A stretch of DNA of 64,000 bases from positions 1,612,001 to 1,676,000 of the forward strand of contig NW_026570232.1 of the NCBI RefSeq assembly GCF_019649055.1. The letters are read 5' to 3'. Every line of letters begins with the position of its first letter. Position 1 is the first letter of the stretch. A program made the position numbers and the translations under genes. The notes below the pieces were generated by a model that saw only the letters and a list, made by a program, of their open reading frames with translations, ran no database searches and had not been told where the DNA came from. The DNA is from Paramacrobiotus metropolitanus (Eukaryota > Tardigrada > Eutardigrada > Parachela > Macrobiotidae). Below, one piece after another: positions 11,701 through 25,245 of the stretch.

Positions 11701-14700
11701 AATTGACGGTGGAGGCGTCGGAAAAGTGAAAGCCCTGTTGCGGGGACTTTTTCAGATCCGCCTGCGACTTGGGCAAGGTAAGGTGTTCATTCAGCACGGC
11801 GGTGGAGCCGGTTTTGTTGTCAAAAAGTCCTTCCGGAAACCACGTGGCTGCACGCACACGCTTGCGCTGGTTGTGGTGGGTGACCACGCAGTAGCCGCCA
11901 AAGACGATGGCGATGACGAAGATCAGCAGCAGCCAGTACAGGTTCTGGTTGACTCCCGGGGGCTCGGTGACCATGCGGTCGGCTTGCGACTGGACCGAGT
12001 AGACAGGCAGGCCCAGGTTCAGTTCGCCGCGCTGCTCAGCGGCGGCTAGAAAGGCCGCAGCGGCGTCCGCGTTGGGCATGCAGTCGTTGGTGCATTTGCG
12101 GTTATCCAGTTGGATGTACACCGCCGTGCTAAAAGCATCACTATTAATCAGACGCAAACAAAAGATTCCATCAGTCGCAACTGAAATGTAAGAATACTAA
12201 ATTACTTAAATTAAGTGTTATTACAGTGTTCTGGCACAGTTTTAAAAAGCCATTAACAGACTTCGAACTAGTATAGTTTTCGGCTTCGTTTTTGCAGCAT
12301 CGTGATAAATGGTAATTGCTGAAGATCATCGCCACACACCTCACTACGATTTTTCGTCAGCTTAAACGGGAACACAGACTGCTTTCATTTCTTACGCTTG
12401 GTGTTAAATTTCGGTTACAGTACTGATCATTTCGAGAACGTCTTACAGAAAACAGAGTTTTATTAAACAACAATTTGTGTCTAAATAACCATGAAATTTT
12501 ACTATGAAAATTGTTAGCTTTTATGATTTAGGTACATGATTTACAGGCAACTATGAGTAAGTACACTACCGTCGAATACCTACCCCACTCCTCCAGCAGT
12601 AGTTTGCTCGGGGTTGATGGCAATGCCTCCGTTGAGACTCCACGGCATAATCTGATCATTTCCTTGTTCATCCTTCTTTATACTGGCGATGCTCCGCAAC
12701 GCCCGTCCCAATTTTCTCAAGAAGGCCGGCGAATTATTCCGGAAGGAATCAATGGATGTTTTGACGATAACGATTAAAATGCCCTCCACCGGCTTCGGTG
12801 GATCTTTGTCACAGTCCAGTCCATCGTAATCGCACGCCTCTGTATTGCAGCCTTCATCGCACTGGCCGTTGCCGTAATTCTTTGAGCAATACGCATCGTA
12901 CACCGGGCTGAAATCACATCAAATATTAATGCTAGACAAAAATCTAAATATTATCTAAAGCAACAAATAATCACACATTTACTAGAATTTCACAGCTAAG
13001 CTGCAAGACTAAAATTGTAAGGTAACGGAACTTACTCGCAGACACCCAGTGGTGCACCGCAATCAAAGCCGTCGAACATACACTCAGGAATGTTACATTC
13101 CTGGTCACAGCGTCCATTCCGGAAATAGTTCCAACAAGGCGCCCGAGTTTTCAGTGTACAGTTCAGCCACGGGTTAAGACGTAATGAACACTCTTGGCCA
13201 TCGTATTCGCAGTCAATGTTATTGCATTCCTCCTACAAAACGATGCGTGATGATACATACGTCTACGATTATGTTAATTACCGGCTTCACCGTCTACAAG
13301 TTTTACAAAAATATTTTCACAAGACTAAACTAACATAACATAACAGTCTCAAACAAATCCAAATTATGTAATGTCTAATTTATGGTCATAAAAAGATGAA
13401 CACTTCGCAAGATTGCAAGTTTCAACAATGCAGAAAAAAGAATGCGTTACACTATAGTTTACAGAAAACGAAGCGCAGATACATGAAACACTTAGCTATT
13501 TACCGGAAAGTGGAAACCATAAACTTACATCACATTTTCCATTCTGCCGTTTGGCGGCACAATCTGCTCTGGGACATTTAAACTCCGGCACTTTTGGTTG
13601 GATGTTTTCGCATACGCGTCCCGAAAATCCTTCCGGACACTGACAGCGAAACTCACCAGGCCGGTACGTATTGGGATCGATCAGACATTCCCCGTTATTC
13701 TTACAGGGATTCGGGCGACACGCCGATGCGGCTGGATCAGTCGCCCACGAGCGCTGTTCACACCGCTCGCCTACAACACCATGAGAATGAACCAGTGAAG
13801 CGCTTGACCACCCAAACAACCCATAATTACCACAAATTACCGGCGCAATTGAATTTCTAACCACCATCACGCAGCATAATATACCGTAATTCCCCTACAC
13901 TCACCGGTGAATCCGAGTGGACAGCGGCAGACGAATGTTCCCACGCGATCCTCACACTGTCCACTGTTCAAGCAGGGCGCATTGGCGCAGTCGCTCACGC
14001 GGTCCTGACAACGCGGACCCGTGTAACCGGCTTTGCAACTGCACGTGAAGTTGTTCACGCCGTCGATGCAGGTTCCGTGCACGCAGGGCTGCGATGCGCA
14101 GTCGTTCACGTTCTCTTCGCAATAATCGCCAGCGAAACCTGGGAACCGAAGAAAAACATATTTTGATTTACTGAAAAATGAGAAAAAATCGGCGCCGAGT
14201 AGATGCTGCTTACCCGCTGGACAGCGGCAGCGAACGAGACCGGAGGGCAGGCACGTGCCACCGTTGCGGCATGGCGATTCGTTGCAGTTGGTCTTTTTAA
14301 TCTGGCAGTTTTGACCGGCAAATCCGATCGGACATGTGCACTGTAAAAAATGCAACTAAAATTGATTTCTGCCACCAAACCAACATGAATCTTATCTAAC
14401 TCAGTGAAAACTGAAGCATCAAATTCAATCAAATTTCAAAATCATATTTATTCAATCAAATCCACGGTTTTACGGTAAAAACAATCCGCATTTACGCAAT
14501 TAACCGCAATTAATTCTGAAACATACCTTGTAACCGTTAACGGAATCCCGGCAGATTCCTCCGTTTAAACACGGGCTGCTTTTACACTCGTTGATTTCGA
14601 TTTCACAGTTGACACCCTTGAAGCCTGCCAAAATACACAAAAATAAACAACCAATAACCACACATCGGTTACCAAAGCATATAGTTATTTTGTGTTCTTA

Positions 14701-17700
14701 CCGGGCATACAAGCACATTTGTATTCGCCGATTTTATCCAAACATGTTCCATCATTTTGACAGGGATTCCCAGCACATTCGTTGATGTTTTCCTCGCAGC
14801 GGGAACCAGTGTAACCTTTGGCACAGTCACAAACGAAAGAGCCCAGTGTGTTGCGGCATTTACCTTTGTGCTCGCAAATGTTGTCCGCTAAAAAAGTGAT
14901 CGTTCACATTACGGTGCATGAAAAATAAATCCATGTTTAAAAAAGCCGGCAAAATTTTATCAAAAGTACTGTACATCAACAATCTTGCTGCTGCGCTAGC
15001 TGCCATTTCACTACAATCTCTGCGGAAACAGATTTCAACCTAAACATTCTTATGTATTCAGCCACCTTACCCATGGAGCATTCATCAATATCTTGATTAC
15101 AGTTCGTCCCATTGAACCCCCGGGGGCACGAGCACTCGTAAGTTCCATCGACGATATTGGTGGTGCACTCGGCCGCCCCGTGACACGGATTAGGTACGCA
15201 CGCATCATCCAGATGACAAAGCAAGCCCGTCTTCCCCACCGGGCACTCGCAGTAGTACGAGCTGATACGGTCATGACATGTGCCGCCGTTCAGGCACACG
15301 GTAGGCGAGCAGTCGTTGATGTTGGACTCGCAGTTGTCGCCCTGGAAGCCGTTGACGCAGATGCACGAGTAGCCACCGTGCCGATTCACACACGTCGCGC
15401 CGTTCTTGCACGGCGTCGGGATCTGCTGGCACTCGTCCACGTCTGACTCGCAGTAGAAGCCGGTGAACTGTGGGGGACACTGGCAGGTGTAGCTGTTCAC
15501 TCCGTCTGCGAAAAGAGAAGAATTAATTGTAAGTGTGTTCCTTTTCTGGTCAAGTGGACGACAGAGATTAGAGAGGGAATGTGTAGCTATGCGAAGAAAC
15601 AACAGGTGTCGGGGTAACGACGGAATTAGCTGAAATTACTTCCATTCATCTTGCCATGTTACCGACTGATGGATCGAACAGGGCCGATCACATTCAAATC
15701 TACAGATTTTCATACAATTTCGTATAGCGGTATAGGTAACCTTCATTGCAAGTCTATGAGTTTTTTTAGATACCGAGATAGTTTACCATGCTCCTTAGCA
15801 GCACATAAAGAGCGATGGATTGCAACTCACGCAAGGGAGACTCCAGACCATACAAAGAAAATTACTGATCTCATGCACGTTCTCTGCTGTACCAATTTTA
15901 TAAGTTAAAAAAGACAAACATCCAAGACGAAGAGCAGACACAATTATGTTGAAACTGTCTCGGCAGTCGACAGCAACCAGCAACAGGTAAGTTGCGCAAT
16001 AACATAACTACTTTATAAGCCAATAGCCCCTTAAAACCACTCATTTTCTGGCGCCGGTCATGCCTAATAAACCATGGAAAATCGCCCTTCTCGGCCGACC
16101 ATACAGTTTACCAATCTCATATTATGGAACACGAATTGCAGCGCCATGTGCAACATGCTTCATTTGCTAGAATTATCTGTTTTATAAACAATACCAGGCA
16201 CTCTACAGTTCATTATTATTTTGCCTAAAGAAAGTTGAAAAGAAGATTAAATTTCATGCAACTTTTTAAACCGAAGCGGAAATTCTATTGAAAACAAAGA
16301 CTATTCTACTGAAAACAAAGAAATATTGTTTTACCGTTAATAAATGTGAAATTGCTTCAGTAGTTAATGAAACAAGATAGGTCAGTACTTATCTATACAA
16401 ATTCAAAAGCACAAAATACCAACTTACCGATACATTTGCCTCCATTCCGGCACTGATTTGACACACAATCGTCGATATTCACCTCGCAGTACTTTCCAGT
16501 AAAGCCCGTTGGACATTCACAGCGCATGTTGTACCGATCCAACTGATCCACATAGCACCGGCCTCCGTTCTTACAGGGACTGGGCCGGCACGCCACAAAT
16601 ACCTGGTCGCAGTCCTGGCCGGTGTATCCTCTCGGACAGTTGCATCGGTAACTCCCGTAGGTGTTAACACACGCTGCTCCCTGTTGGCAGGGACTGATGC
16701 CGGCGCACTCGTTAATATCCTCTTCACATTTTACACCTTTATAACCCTTCCGACACTGGCACTGGAAGCCATCATCCAGGGATTTACAGGTGCCGCCGTT
16801 AGAGCAGGGGTACGAGGCGCAGTAATCCTCCTATAAGCGAAACAACGTATCATGAGAATCAGTTCAGACCTCAGTACCCAAAGCATTTTTACCAATTACA
16901 TAATATGCAAAACATTATTTGAAAATTTAGAAGTTTCCAGACACTTAAATCTCAACCGCAATTATTATCCCCGCTAGTAACTTTTTTAACACAAATAGAG
17001 TTTTTGCCTTATTGCAATTCGGTCCCCGATATCCATGCCGGCATTCGCATGTATAACTGGACAATGACAGCAGATTACATGTTCCGCCATTCTCACAGGG
17101 CGCCGCATCGCACACGTTCTGAATGGGAATCTCGCAGAGGGATGCCGAGAAACCGATCGGGCACTGGCAGCGGAAGCGCGGGTTGACTGCCGTCGATAGA
17201 TAAGAAGTCCCGGGAAATTCCACCGTGCAGTTTCCCCCGTTGAAGCAGCGCCGCGTGGTGGCCCTTCCGGTGTAACAAGGATTCACGTGCTGACAATATT
17301 GACCTACGTGGCTCTCCGGGCATCTGCACAAAGAACATAAATCAAGTTAATCAACTGCCAATTTCCGTTTCCGCATAACATAATTATTCAATGGAGCAAA
17401 CTATTCAATTTTCAGTTTCTAACTTTTTACCATAGCCCTACAAATCGATACGTGTACCACTGTACCGGTCTTGCTCAACGAACAAAAGTCTAAAGCAGAA
17501 TGCATAAAACCAAAAACAGCTTTATAATTGCTCAAAGCAATCGACCATTTATACTGCATGCCAGCGCCTTTATTTAATCAATTTTTATTTAAATTGCAGT
17601 TTTATAGACGTTATATGATTGTATGCTTTGTAAGTAGTGTAAAAATAGATTATTTTTCGAATCGTTCCAACACTTTCAAGTTTCCAGTAATGAATTCGTT

Positions 17701-20700
17701 CACGGCGCTAGAAAACTATTCATCGGAAAAATAATCACAATTTAATTGAACAATTATTACGTCCGCATCACTCGCCTACGACCCATAATAATTAATTACG
17801 CTCATAATCGCTTTCCAGTTGACAACACCCAGACAAACAACCGCACGTCTGAATAGAGCACATTCAACTAAATTTCCAGCATAACCCCATTTTTCAATAA
17901 GGCGCATGGCATGTCGAGAAACACGTTTCACCTTGGTCCGGGGTCAGTGCAATTGGAGTCTTATGCGCACTTGAGCCAGCATACTGGAGGAAGAAAATTC
18001 GGTATATTATTATGGTATTTATTCCTTTTGGCGATCAACCACTGTATTATAATGCCTGCCACCAAATATGAAAAGCCATTTTCACTCTCTTTCTCTTCTT
18101 CTGCTTTCTCAGCTGGAAAGGAAAAAGGAAACCCCTCCGTTCTCTCTTTCTCTGTCGACTCAACAGGCAAACAGCGTGCACTACGTGGGAATCATGCCAC
18201 CTAAACGATTGGCAGCCGGCCGTTCGTCTGTATGTTCACCATTAAATTTCCACATTTTCTCAAGAGATTTTCCAATTAAATTACAGACTGTGCCGGCTAT
18301 TACAAGGGGGCGGATTGGCGGAGGGACGTTATGGGTGTTTTTATAGGGAATTTTAAAATCGCAACGGGCTTATGAATTTTAAGGGACAACACTGCTCTTT
18401 GTCGCGTTACATGTCATCGTCAATGCAAGAGAGCGAGGAGCGATTATCACAGCTTTAAGTTCGCTTTAACCAAACACCTGTTGGCGCGGCATGGAGTCGT
18501 CCGATCACTTGTTTAGAGATGCCTTATTAAATGATGATGCTTTGGCTGTTGTTGATTGAAAACTGGTGGAAGTGATTATGCTATGCGGACAGGACATGAA
18601 AACTTTAAAATAATAAAACGTGCACATATGAGCATTACGAGCTTTGAGTAGCTAAAGGTCATGCATGAGATTTCATCAAATTAGACTCAAAGACTAAGTC
18701 TGCAGCCATAACTTTAACTAACAGTTTTTTCTAACAAACTATTAATGTTACTTATAAGCGGCTGTAGACAGTAAATTAGAACCAGTAAGCGGATTTTTAA
18801 ATAAATCGCAGCTTCTGTCACAATTCCGATCGCTCCTATTTGCTGGCCGAAACTGCAAACATTACAGTACGAGTTCGGCTTCAGTAACATGAAGTACGTA
18901 TTTAAAATAAAACCGAAACTACAATAGCCCTGATGGTTTGAGAAAATAACCATTTACGAAATTTCAACTACGAATCGGAACAGACAGCTGTAGGTAGCAC
19001 AGTTAAATACGGCATCTTTTATTACAGCCATATTTCACTTACGCTCTCAGGATATGTATTACAGCATAATTCGCAACTTACTGGCAGTATTTACTCCCAT
19101 TTCTCACATCCGTCACACATGCCCCGCCATTCTTGCACGGATTGGCATCGCACGATAACAAGGCACCTGTAAGAAGAAAGAAACATTGCAGACATATCAT
19201 GAGAACCCGCATGGCACAGCTCATAATCAGGCGGACAGCGGTCATCTTAAGGAAGCGCCCTCGCGTCGACGTAACAGCTGCTGGTCAGCTAGGGTCATCT
19301 TCTCATGATCCCGCTGTCACGGCGGAGAGAGACATCAACATAACGCAGAGCGTATCGAGAGACACAAGGCCAATTGCGAGCATGAACAAATAAACAACTA
19401 AATTGGCTCTGGCCGCGTCTCAAATGGCCGGCTGAGGGTTAAAACGACAGGAAATGCTCTTTGGATTTGCTTGCGATCATCTCGGCGTCTTATGTTCGGA
19501 TTTACACTACTGAGATAATGAGCAGCATCACTGGTATGAATATCCAGTTGATAGGAAAATATTTCCTTTTGTCAAAATGTCTGAATCATGATAAATTAAG
19601 AAACAAAAACGTCTCATTTCAAGAAATGTTAATCAATGCTAGTTCACAAATTATAATTAAGAAGACTAGCACGGAACACAAAGGTTTCAGCCCGGTATAA
19701 CTAGGTATGTTTTAATCCTCGGTGATGTTTGTGCTTTTATTAAAAGCATTTGTGCAGTTTTAGGCGCCAAATTCCGCATTTCTTTATAATTTTTATTGCA
19801 TTTCCTGGATAAAAATTTTGGTCGCGTTATTCAGCAGTCACATTCACTGATTCACATATAATATAGCAATTACTCAACTGTAATAAATCACGGAATAAAT
19901 TCCTCTACCACCATGAAATCATGAACAGGCCTATCTGTACTTGAAGCTTTGTCCTGTCACGTTCTGAGCGACCCACAAAATTTACATCCGCATTTACATT
20001 TTTTACCACCACCAATTCAGAAATCGATCAGTAAGCCCCGGCACACTCTCCGTCTACTGCCGAGCGCTGACCACATTCGTGGGCGCATGCTTGATTTTTT
20101 TATTGGATATCCAGCCGGAATGACAAACATCACGTAAGCAGTTCAATAAATAAGTGCGCACTAAAAGGCTTATTTAGAGTACTTCTGGACTTGGCCACTA
20201 TTACAAGCGGCACGTTCCAATCAACACGAAATCTTTAGATTTTATTAATAATCGCCCAAGCCTGTCGTTGTGCGATAAGAGACGCCAAAGTTCACTGATC
20301 AGCATTTAGCGGAGAAAGGTCAAGCATTACGAGAAACCATATTTTAACATTCTTCCAATGGCGAAGAATTATCGCAGTAAATTTGTGCAAATAATGCAGT
20401 GCAAATAAAACACTATTTCTATTTTTAACGATAAGTACGTCACGCAAGTTCATTAATTAATAATGTCAAGAAATTCCTTACTTACTCGGTAACGCTGCAC
20501 ATAGTAATTAATTAACAAAACAGACAAACTTTCACAATTTCCTGATATTAATACACTGATAACGGTGCTTAATTTACAGCTGTCCAGAATCAGGACCGCT
20601 CAAGAACAATTTTTTTCTAACTTCACAACAAGAGAAAGATATAGCAGATTTTCAAAAACAAGAAATTTTTTGCAATTTCAGCATCTCTTCCATCCTCCGA

Positions 20701-23700
20701 TTTTTGTGTTAAAAATTTTACGCGTACGCGATGAATTGCCGAATCATGATCATACAGTCAGCGAGGAAAAAACAGCGATTTCGGCCAAAAGTCAAAGGTC
20801 AGCGATTAACTATCAAAAAGGTCAATGTATGTTTCACTGTTTTTTGCCTTTGTCCACGTCGAATGTGTAAAAGCCCAGGAAAATTAGCTGATAATTGGCC
20901 AGCTCGGCAAAAAATTGCCCAAGGGATGCGCCGCACCGCGTATTCATCTTGGTGATTAATGTCAAGAAATACATGTCGCAACAAGTGTCAAATCAGTCAA
21001 GTGTAGAAAAGAATCTACGACCGACATGGTTCCGTCGACCAGGCTTTTGCCAAAAGAAAGACAGCTGGACGGTTTTTGACGGCAAGCTTAAGCAACTAGC
21101 TGGACTAGACGACTCATGTTGAGTTGTTAACATACATCTTTAAGAATGCTTGTCAAGATGCATTTTCTGTAAGAGCAATCAATCAAACATAACTTGATTT
21201 TACAAATTATTTTTCCTGGTTTAATATCCAAACATATTTTTTCTTAAAACACTCAAACCGATGCCGGCAACTGGAGAAGAGTGCTTGAAATAGGATAGTG
21301 CTCGCAAATAACACTCCAAATAATTGAATAAAGGAAGCGATTATCGAGCTCAAATTGCTTGTGTTATTTTTCTAAAAGTCTTTCCCTCTCAGATATACTC
21401 TTTGGCTGATTTCAGAACTTGAATACTTCATTCATTTTATGGTAGATTTCTCACGGTTTATAATTCGTATCAATTGCAGCGGCAACTGAACAACTACAAA
21501 TTTGTAGTGATGGCAGAAGCAAAATACTGTATTACAGAGCACTGTACATACCAGGAACGACTACTACAAATTACAACTTCAACTAAAAAAAGGTAATTAT
21601 TTTAGATAAGGGTGCTGCAGAAATTATGGCAAAATAAATTAAGACGTCTCTTTCTATATTCGATTCTGATATTTAAAAAAAACTATCCAAATAATAGTTT
21701 TTGCTCGTTTCGGCGGTATTACCTTTACTATGAGGGAATATCGCCAAACTTTAATGGAAAAAATTAGACCAATGAGATTTTGTTGTTGTGAATCGTGACT
21801 AACTATTTTTGATCTGTGATGTATCTGTATCTTATGAAATAAAAATGGCCAAGTTGGCAGTACGAAAGCATGGAAATTCACCTAATTATTAAAACTGCCC
21901 AATTCCAAAGCGAAAAAAGCGAAATTTAACGGGCAAGGAAATACGGGAAAAATTGTAGAAAGCTGGTACTAAAAGAATACTGCACATTCGTATCCGTGAT
22001 GCGTGACTTGCCAGCCGGAAGGAAGGCGATAAGTTCAATTAACTTCTAACTAATGAAGCAATGAGCTGGTCCATGTTCCGCAGAACAGAAACAGAAAAAC
22101 ACTAGTCTCATCGCCGGTGACGCTCAATAACGAAAAAAGTTTTACCACGACCATGCACCCAGCCATGACTGCAATAAAATCATCATCCACTGCTTCTGGA
22201 TATAAACTGTTTCATACAAATATTCATCGTTACAAGTTACAACCAAACAGTTACGCCATTTTCTTGACTTCAAATTCGCCGATGTAGTATTATAATGCAA
22301 AGGACCAGTTAAAAATAGTAAGATACGGATTCCCTTTTTCACAGTTTGAGCACGCTGTTTGCTTGTACAGATCACGAGTAGTATAAGTTTAGTTGTTGCT
22401 CAGTTGCTGAAAAAAAGCATTTTGAATCTTTATTCTGTATATTAAAATATCGAATCCGTAAAACGAAGGTATATTTTCTGCGAGAACATGTCATGCAGCG
22501 CTTCGATAAAACTTTTGAAGGAGCTATCGAAAATTCACAAACTACACTCACAACAGAAATGTTTCTTTTAAGTTTTTTTAACAAGCAGATCCGTTAACTC
22601 TTGAATACCACTTTCTGTCGTTCCCACGCACATAACAATCGGCATAACGCAATCGCTGCACAGCAGAGTGTAGTTGTAAGTAGCGAAACCTTTCATCGTA
22701 TTAATTGGAATAACAAATACATTCAACATTTATCCGGTTAAACAACACAGACAGACTGTTGCAGAAAGCGCGACCCTTCGGTCAACATTCAAAACACCTA
22801 GAAATACTGGAAACATAGCAAATGACAAAACTACAAGAACCACACCAAAAGGTAAAAGGCACTCGAACAAATTTAAAAAATATACTATAGGGAATAAAAA
22901 TTAATTTCGCTCAGCGTTTCGACTGGTATTTAAAATCGTTATCAAAAAAGAAAGAAACTTTAAATCCGAAAGTGGAAAAGCGATATGCAGTTTACATTTT
23001 ACAGTGCTTTATATTTCCGATGGTTGTACTATGATTCGACGATATTCAACAAGTTGTCAAAGAAACATTTATGAATGACTCGAAAGACCCGGTAATGGAT
23101 AAATATGGTGAAATATGCAAATGATTCATAGCGAAGAAAGGGAGCAGCACGGGAATGTCTTGAAAGAGCGCATTGTCATGGTCAAATGATAATTAGATCC
23201 TTTAGACAGACTGAAAGGGCAACCACATGCTGGTTGGCATCTTTTCCCAGTGCAGTGGAGCGTGGAAGAAATTTCGGGGTGTGATGACTGTTCGGAAGGG
23301 AAGGTGTATATGAAGTAGCTGAACATGAAAGAGAGCTTATGGAAATTTGACCCCAAGAAGGGATTCCCGATAACGGTCAGGTAGAAATTTGTCGATGTCT
23401 ACAGCGCACCACTGACCATTGGGCTCTGATTGTAAGGGAATGCGCATATATTTTGTTCGCTATTGACCATGCAACGGTCTTTCTGAATCTTGGTGTTCAA
23501 CCAGCCTGAATTTCGCTGCTTCCATAAGATCATGGAGAGAATAAAACAAACAATGAGTTTCAAATCATAATTTTGAAAAATTAAATTTCATATAAACCCT
23601 ACTAGAGTAGTTTAGGTAGAAATCGCTGCTTTTAAAATCGCAAACGGCACAAATGCTAATAAAGCTATTTTTATATCGTGTAAACGTGTATTACGTCAAA

Positions 23701-25206
23701 ATCAAAATCATTTTCTCAATAAGATCAACAAATCGTTTCAGTCAGATCGATCGTAAAAAAACGACAATCACCCATGCTCAAACAAGAGGTCACTCATAAA
23801 TTATTCCTCATACACTTGACAAATTCAATGCACGCAGCGAAATGTAAACTATTTTATTACCGGCATCAAGCATTAAAAACTATCGTTACAGATAGCGGCG
23901 TATCAAAACGATCGCATTTCCAGCCCGAATGCATCATTCATCGGTAATTTTTCTAAATTTAGACTACTTTCCTGTCTTCCGCTTCTACTTTTTTTGTTAT
24001 GCAAGCTGCTTTAATTTTCTTTACGCTCCTTGGCTCATTTTTGTTTAACGAATGCAGCCGTCCACGACGACAACTAAAACTGCCAAAAATTTGCGTAAGA
24101 ATGGCAAAAGTCTGTAAATAAAAAACCGGAGAAAATTATCAGGCAGCTGTATTTGTTCGGGAATAGAAGGGCAAACATTAAGATTCCAACGGATCACTAA
24201 CAGTCACTCTCTTCGAGACAACGGCTAGAAGCGCTCCGTTTCGGAATGTGCAAGAATAAATTCATGGCGCCGGTCAAGAGCAGCAACCGGCATGAGACTG
24301 CATGCTCGGGAGAAGTAACGCACTTGTTTTCGCCCTTGTCTAGCGAACAGAACTTTGGAAAGGGAAAGTTAAAGAAGGCAATTAGCACATGGCTGCTAAC
24401 CGTGAATTCAGTGCCCCGATTCATTAACAATGACTTGAAAGAAAAGTACTTAAATAATGGAGAAATCTGCGATGTCAGGATACTGCAGGCAATTAAGCCT
24501 TTCAAGCGCAAAATATTTTTCGATTTTTTTCTGAAATATTATGATCAGAATAAAATCTATCATAAATTTCCCGATGCCGGCTGGCTCAACCCCATCACGC
24601 AGTAACACACAACCAACAATTTACTTAGAATAAATAAAATAACTGATTATTTTCACCATAAATACGCAAAATTGGAGCACCAATTACTGAATTTATTATT
24701 CCATCTGCCTGACGCTTTCTGTATTTTTGCGTTTCCGGTTTCTGAACTCACGATGACTACAGTACATATTTGATATTGTAGCTGCAAGTTAATATTACTA
24801 TACATATCTTACGATTTAATATTTAAAGTTGTATGTTAATACATATCTTAAGATTTTAAAGGATTTACCTTATTTTGTCAATAACAGTTCTACTTTATCC
24901 AATGTAACCAGTGATAATTAGCAGCAAGAAAGACGAACGCGCTTTCTACTGATAATAATTATTAGCAGCAGATATTTTTGGCTGTAAATGTGTGATGTCA
25001 TTCTCCAGGCCGTGTTCCTCTGTATCGCACAACGCATCGTCCGGATATCCGGTCGTACGATGCCAAATTCGGCCAAAACACTGCTCGAAGAAAGCGCACT
25101 TTCTCTTACCTGTTGCTTGATTGAGCATCTGCCCAGATGCACCGTAAAATCCCACAAACAACACGGCGATCCACTGGATGGCCCACATTGTCCGTGTTTT
25201 TCGCAT
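8747..25206 (-). CDS. Notch: Notch receptor, complete, 17 exons
   Basis: Exons: 25206-25110, 19166-19082, 17323-17008, 16830-16428, 15505-15071, 14887-14702, 14624-14527, 14340-14214, 14138-13905, 13770-13529, 13232-13036, 12907-12584, 12128-11437, 11059-10736, 10599-10247, 9753-9315, 8913-8747; 4719 nt, 1572 residues. Order: signal peptide, 17 EGF repeats, three Lin12-Notch repeats (exons 10-12), NOD-like heterodimerisation region, membrane helix near residue 980, RAM motif TWFPEG just inside, ankyrin repeats from about 1100 to 1370, and a PEST-type tail with SPESPGHWSSSP as in fly Notch. Ligand binding leads to proteolysis and nuclear entry of the intracellular part with CSL. Repeats 11-12 match the canonical ligand-binding EGF11-12 ([25 protein letters not shown]). 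An ATG 13 codons upstream (25245) could also be used; 25206 gives the cleaner signal peptide. The intron after 17008 seems to use a GC donor. Confidence 0.96.
17324..19081 (-). other. Notch intron 2
   Basis: A 1.76 kb intron between the first and second extracellular exons. I find no coding exon or repeat in it. Short open frames over 17911-18346 lie in a pyrimidine-rich stretch and look like chance. Confidence 0.7.
19167..25109 (-). other. Notch intron 1, 5.9 kb
   Basis: This long intron separates the signal-peptide exon from the rest of Notch. I find no second gene in it. A 119-codon frame on the plus strand (24246-24605) overlaps a 104-codon frame on the minus strand, has no domain and no splice context, and is not called. 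First introns of developmental genes often hold enhancers, but no specific site is visible here. Confidence 0.65.
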
Positions 25207-25245
25207 CTTCGACAGGTGGTTGTTGCAGCTGGAGGACAGCCACAC

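Noticed and set aside
24197-24605. Overlapping 119-codon plus and 104-codon minus frames in Notch intron 1
   Set aside because: They mirror each other on opposite strands, have no domain, no splice context and no coding-type third positions.
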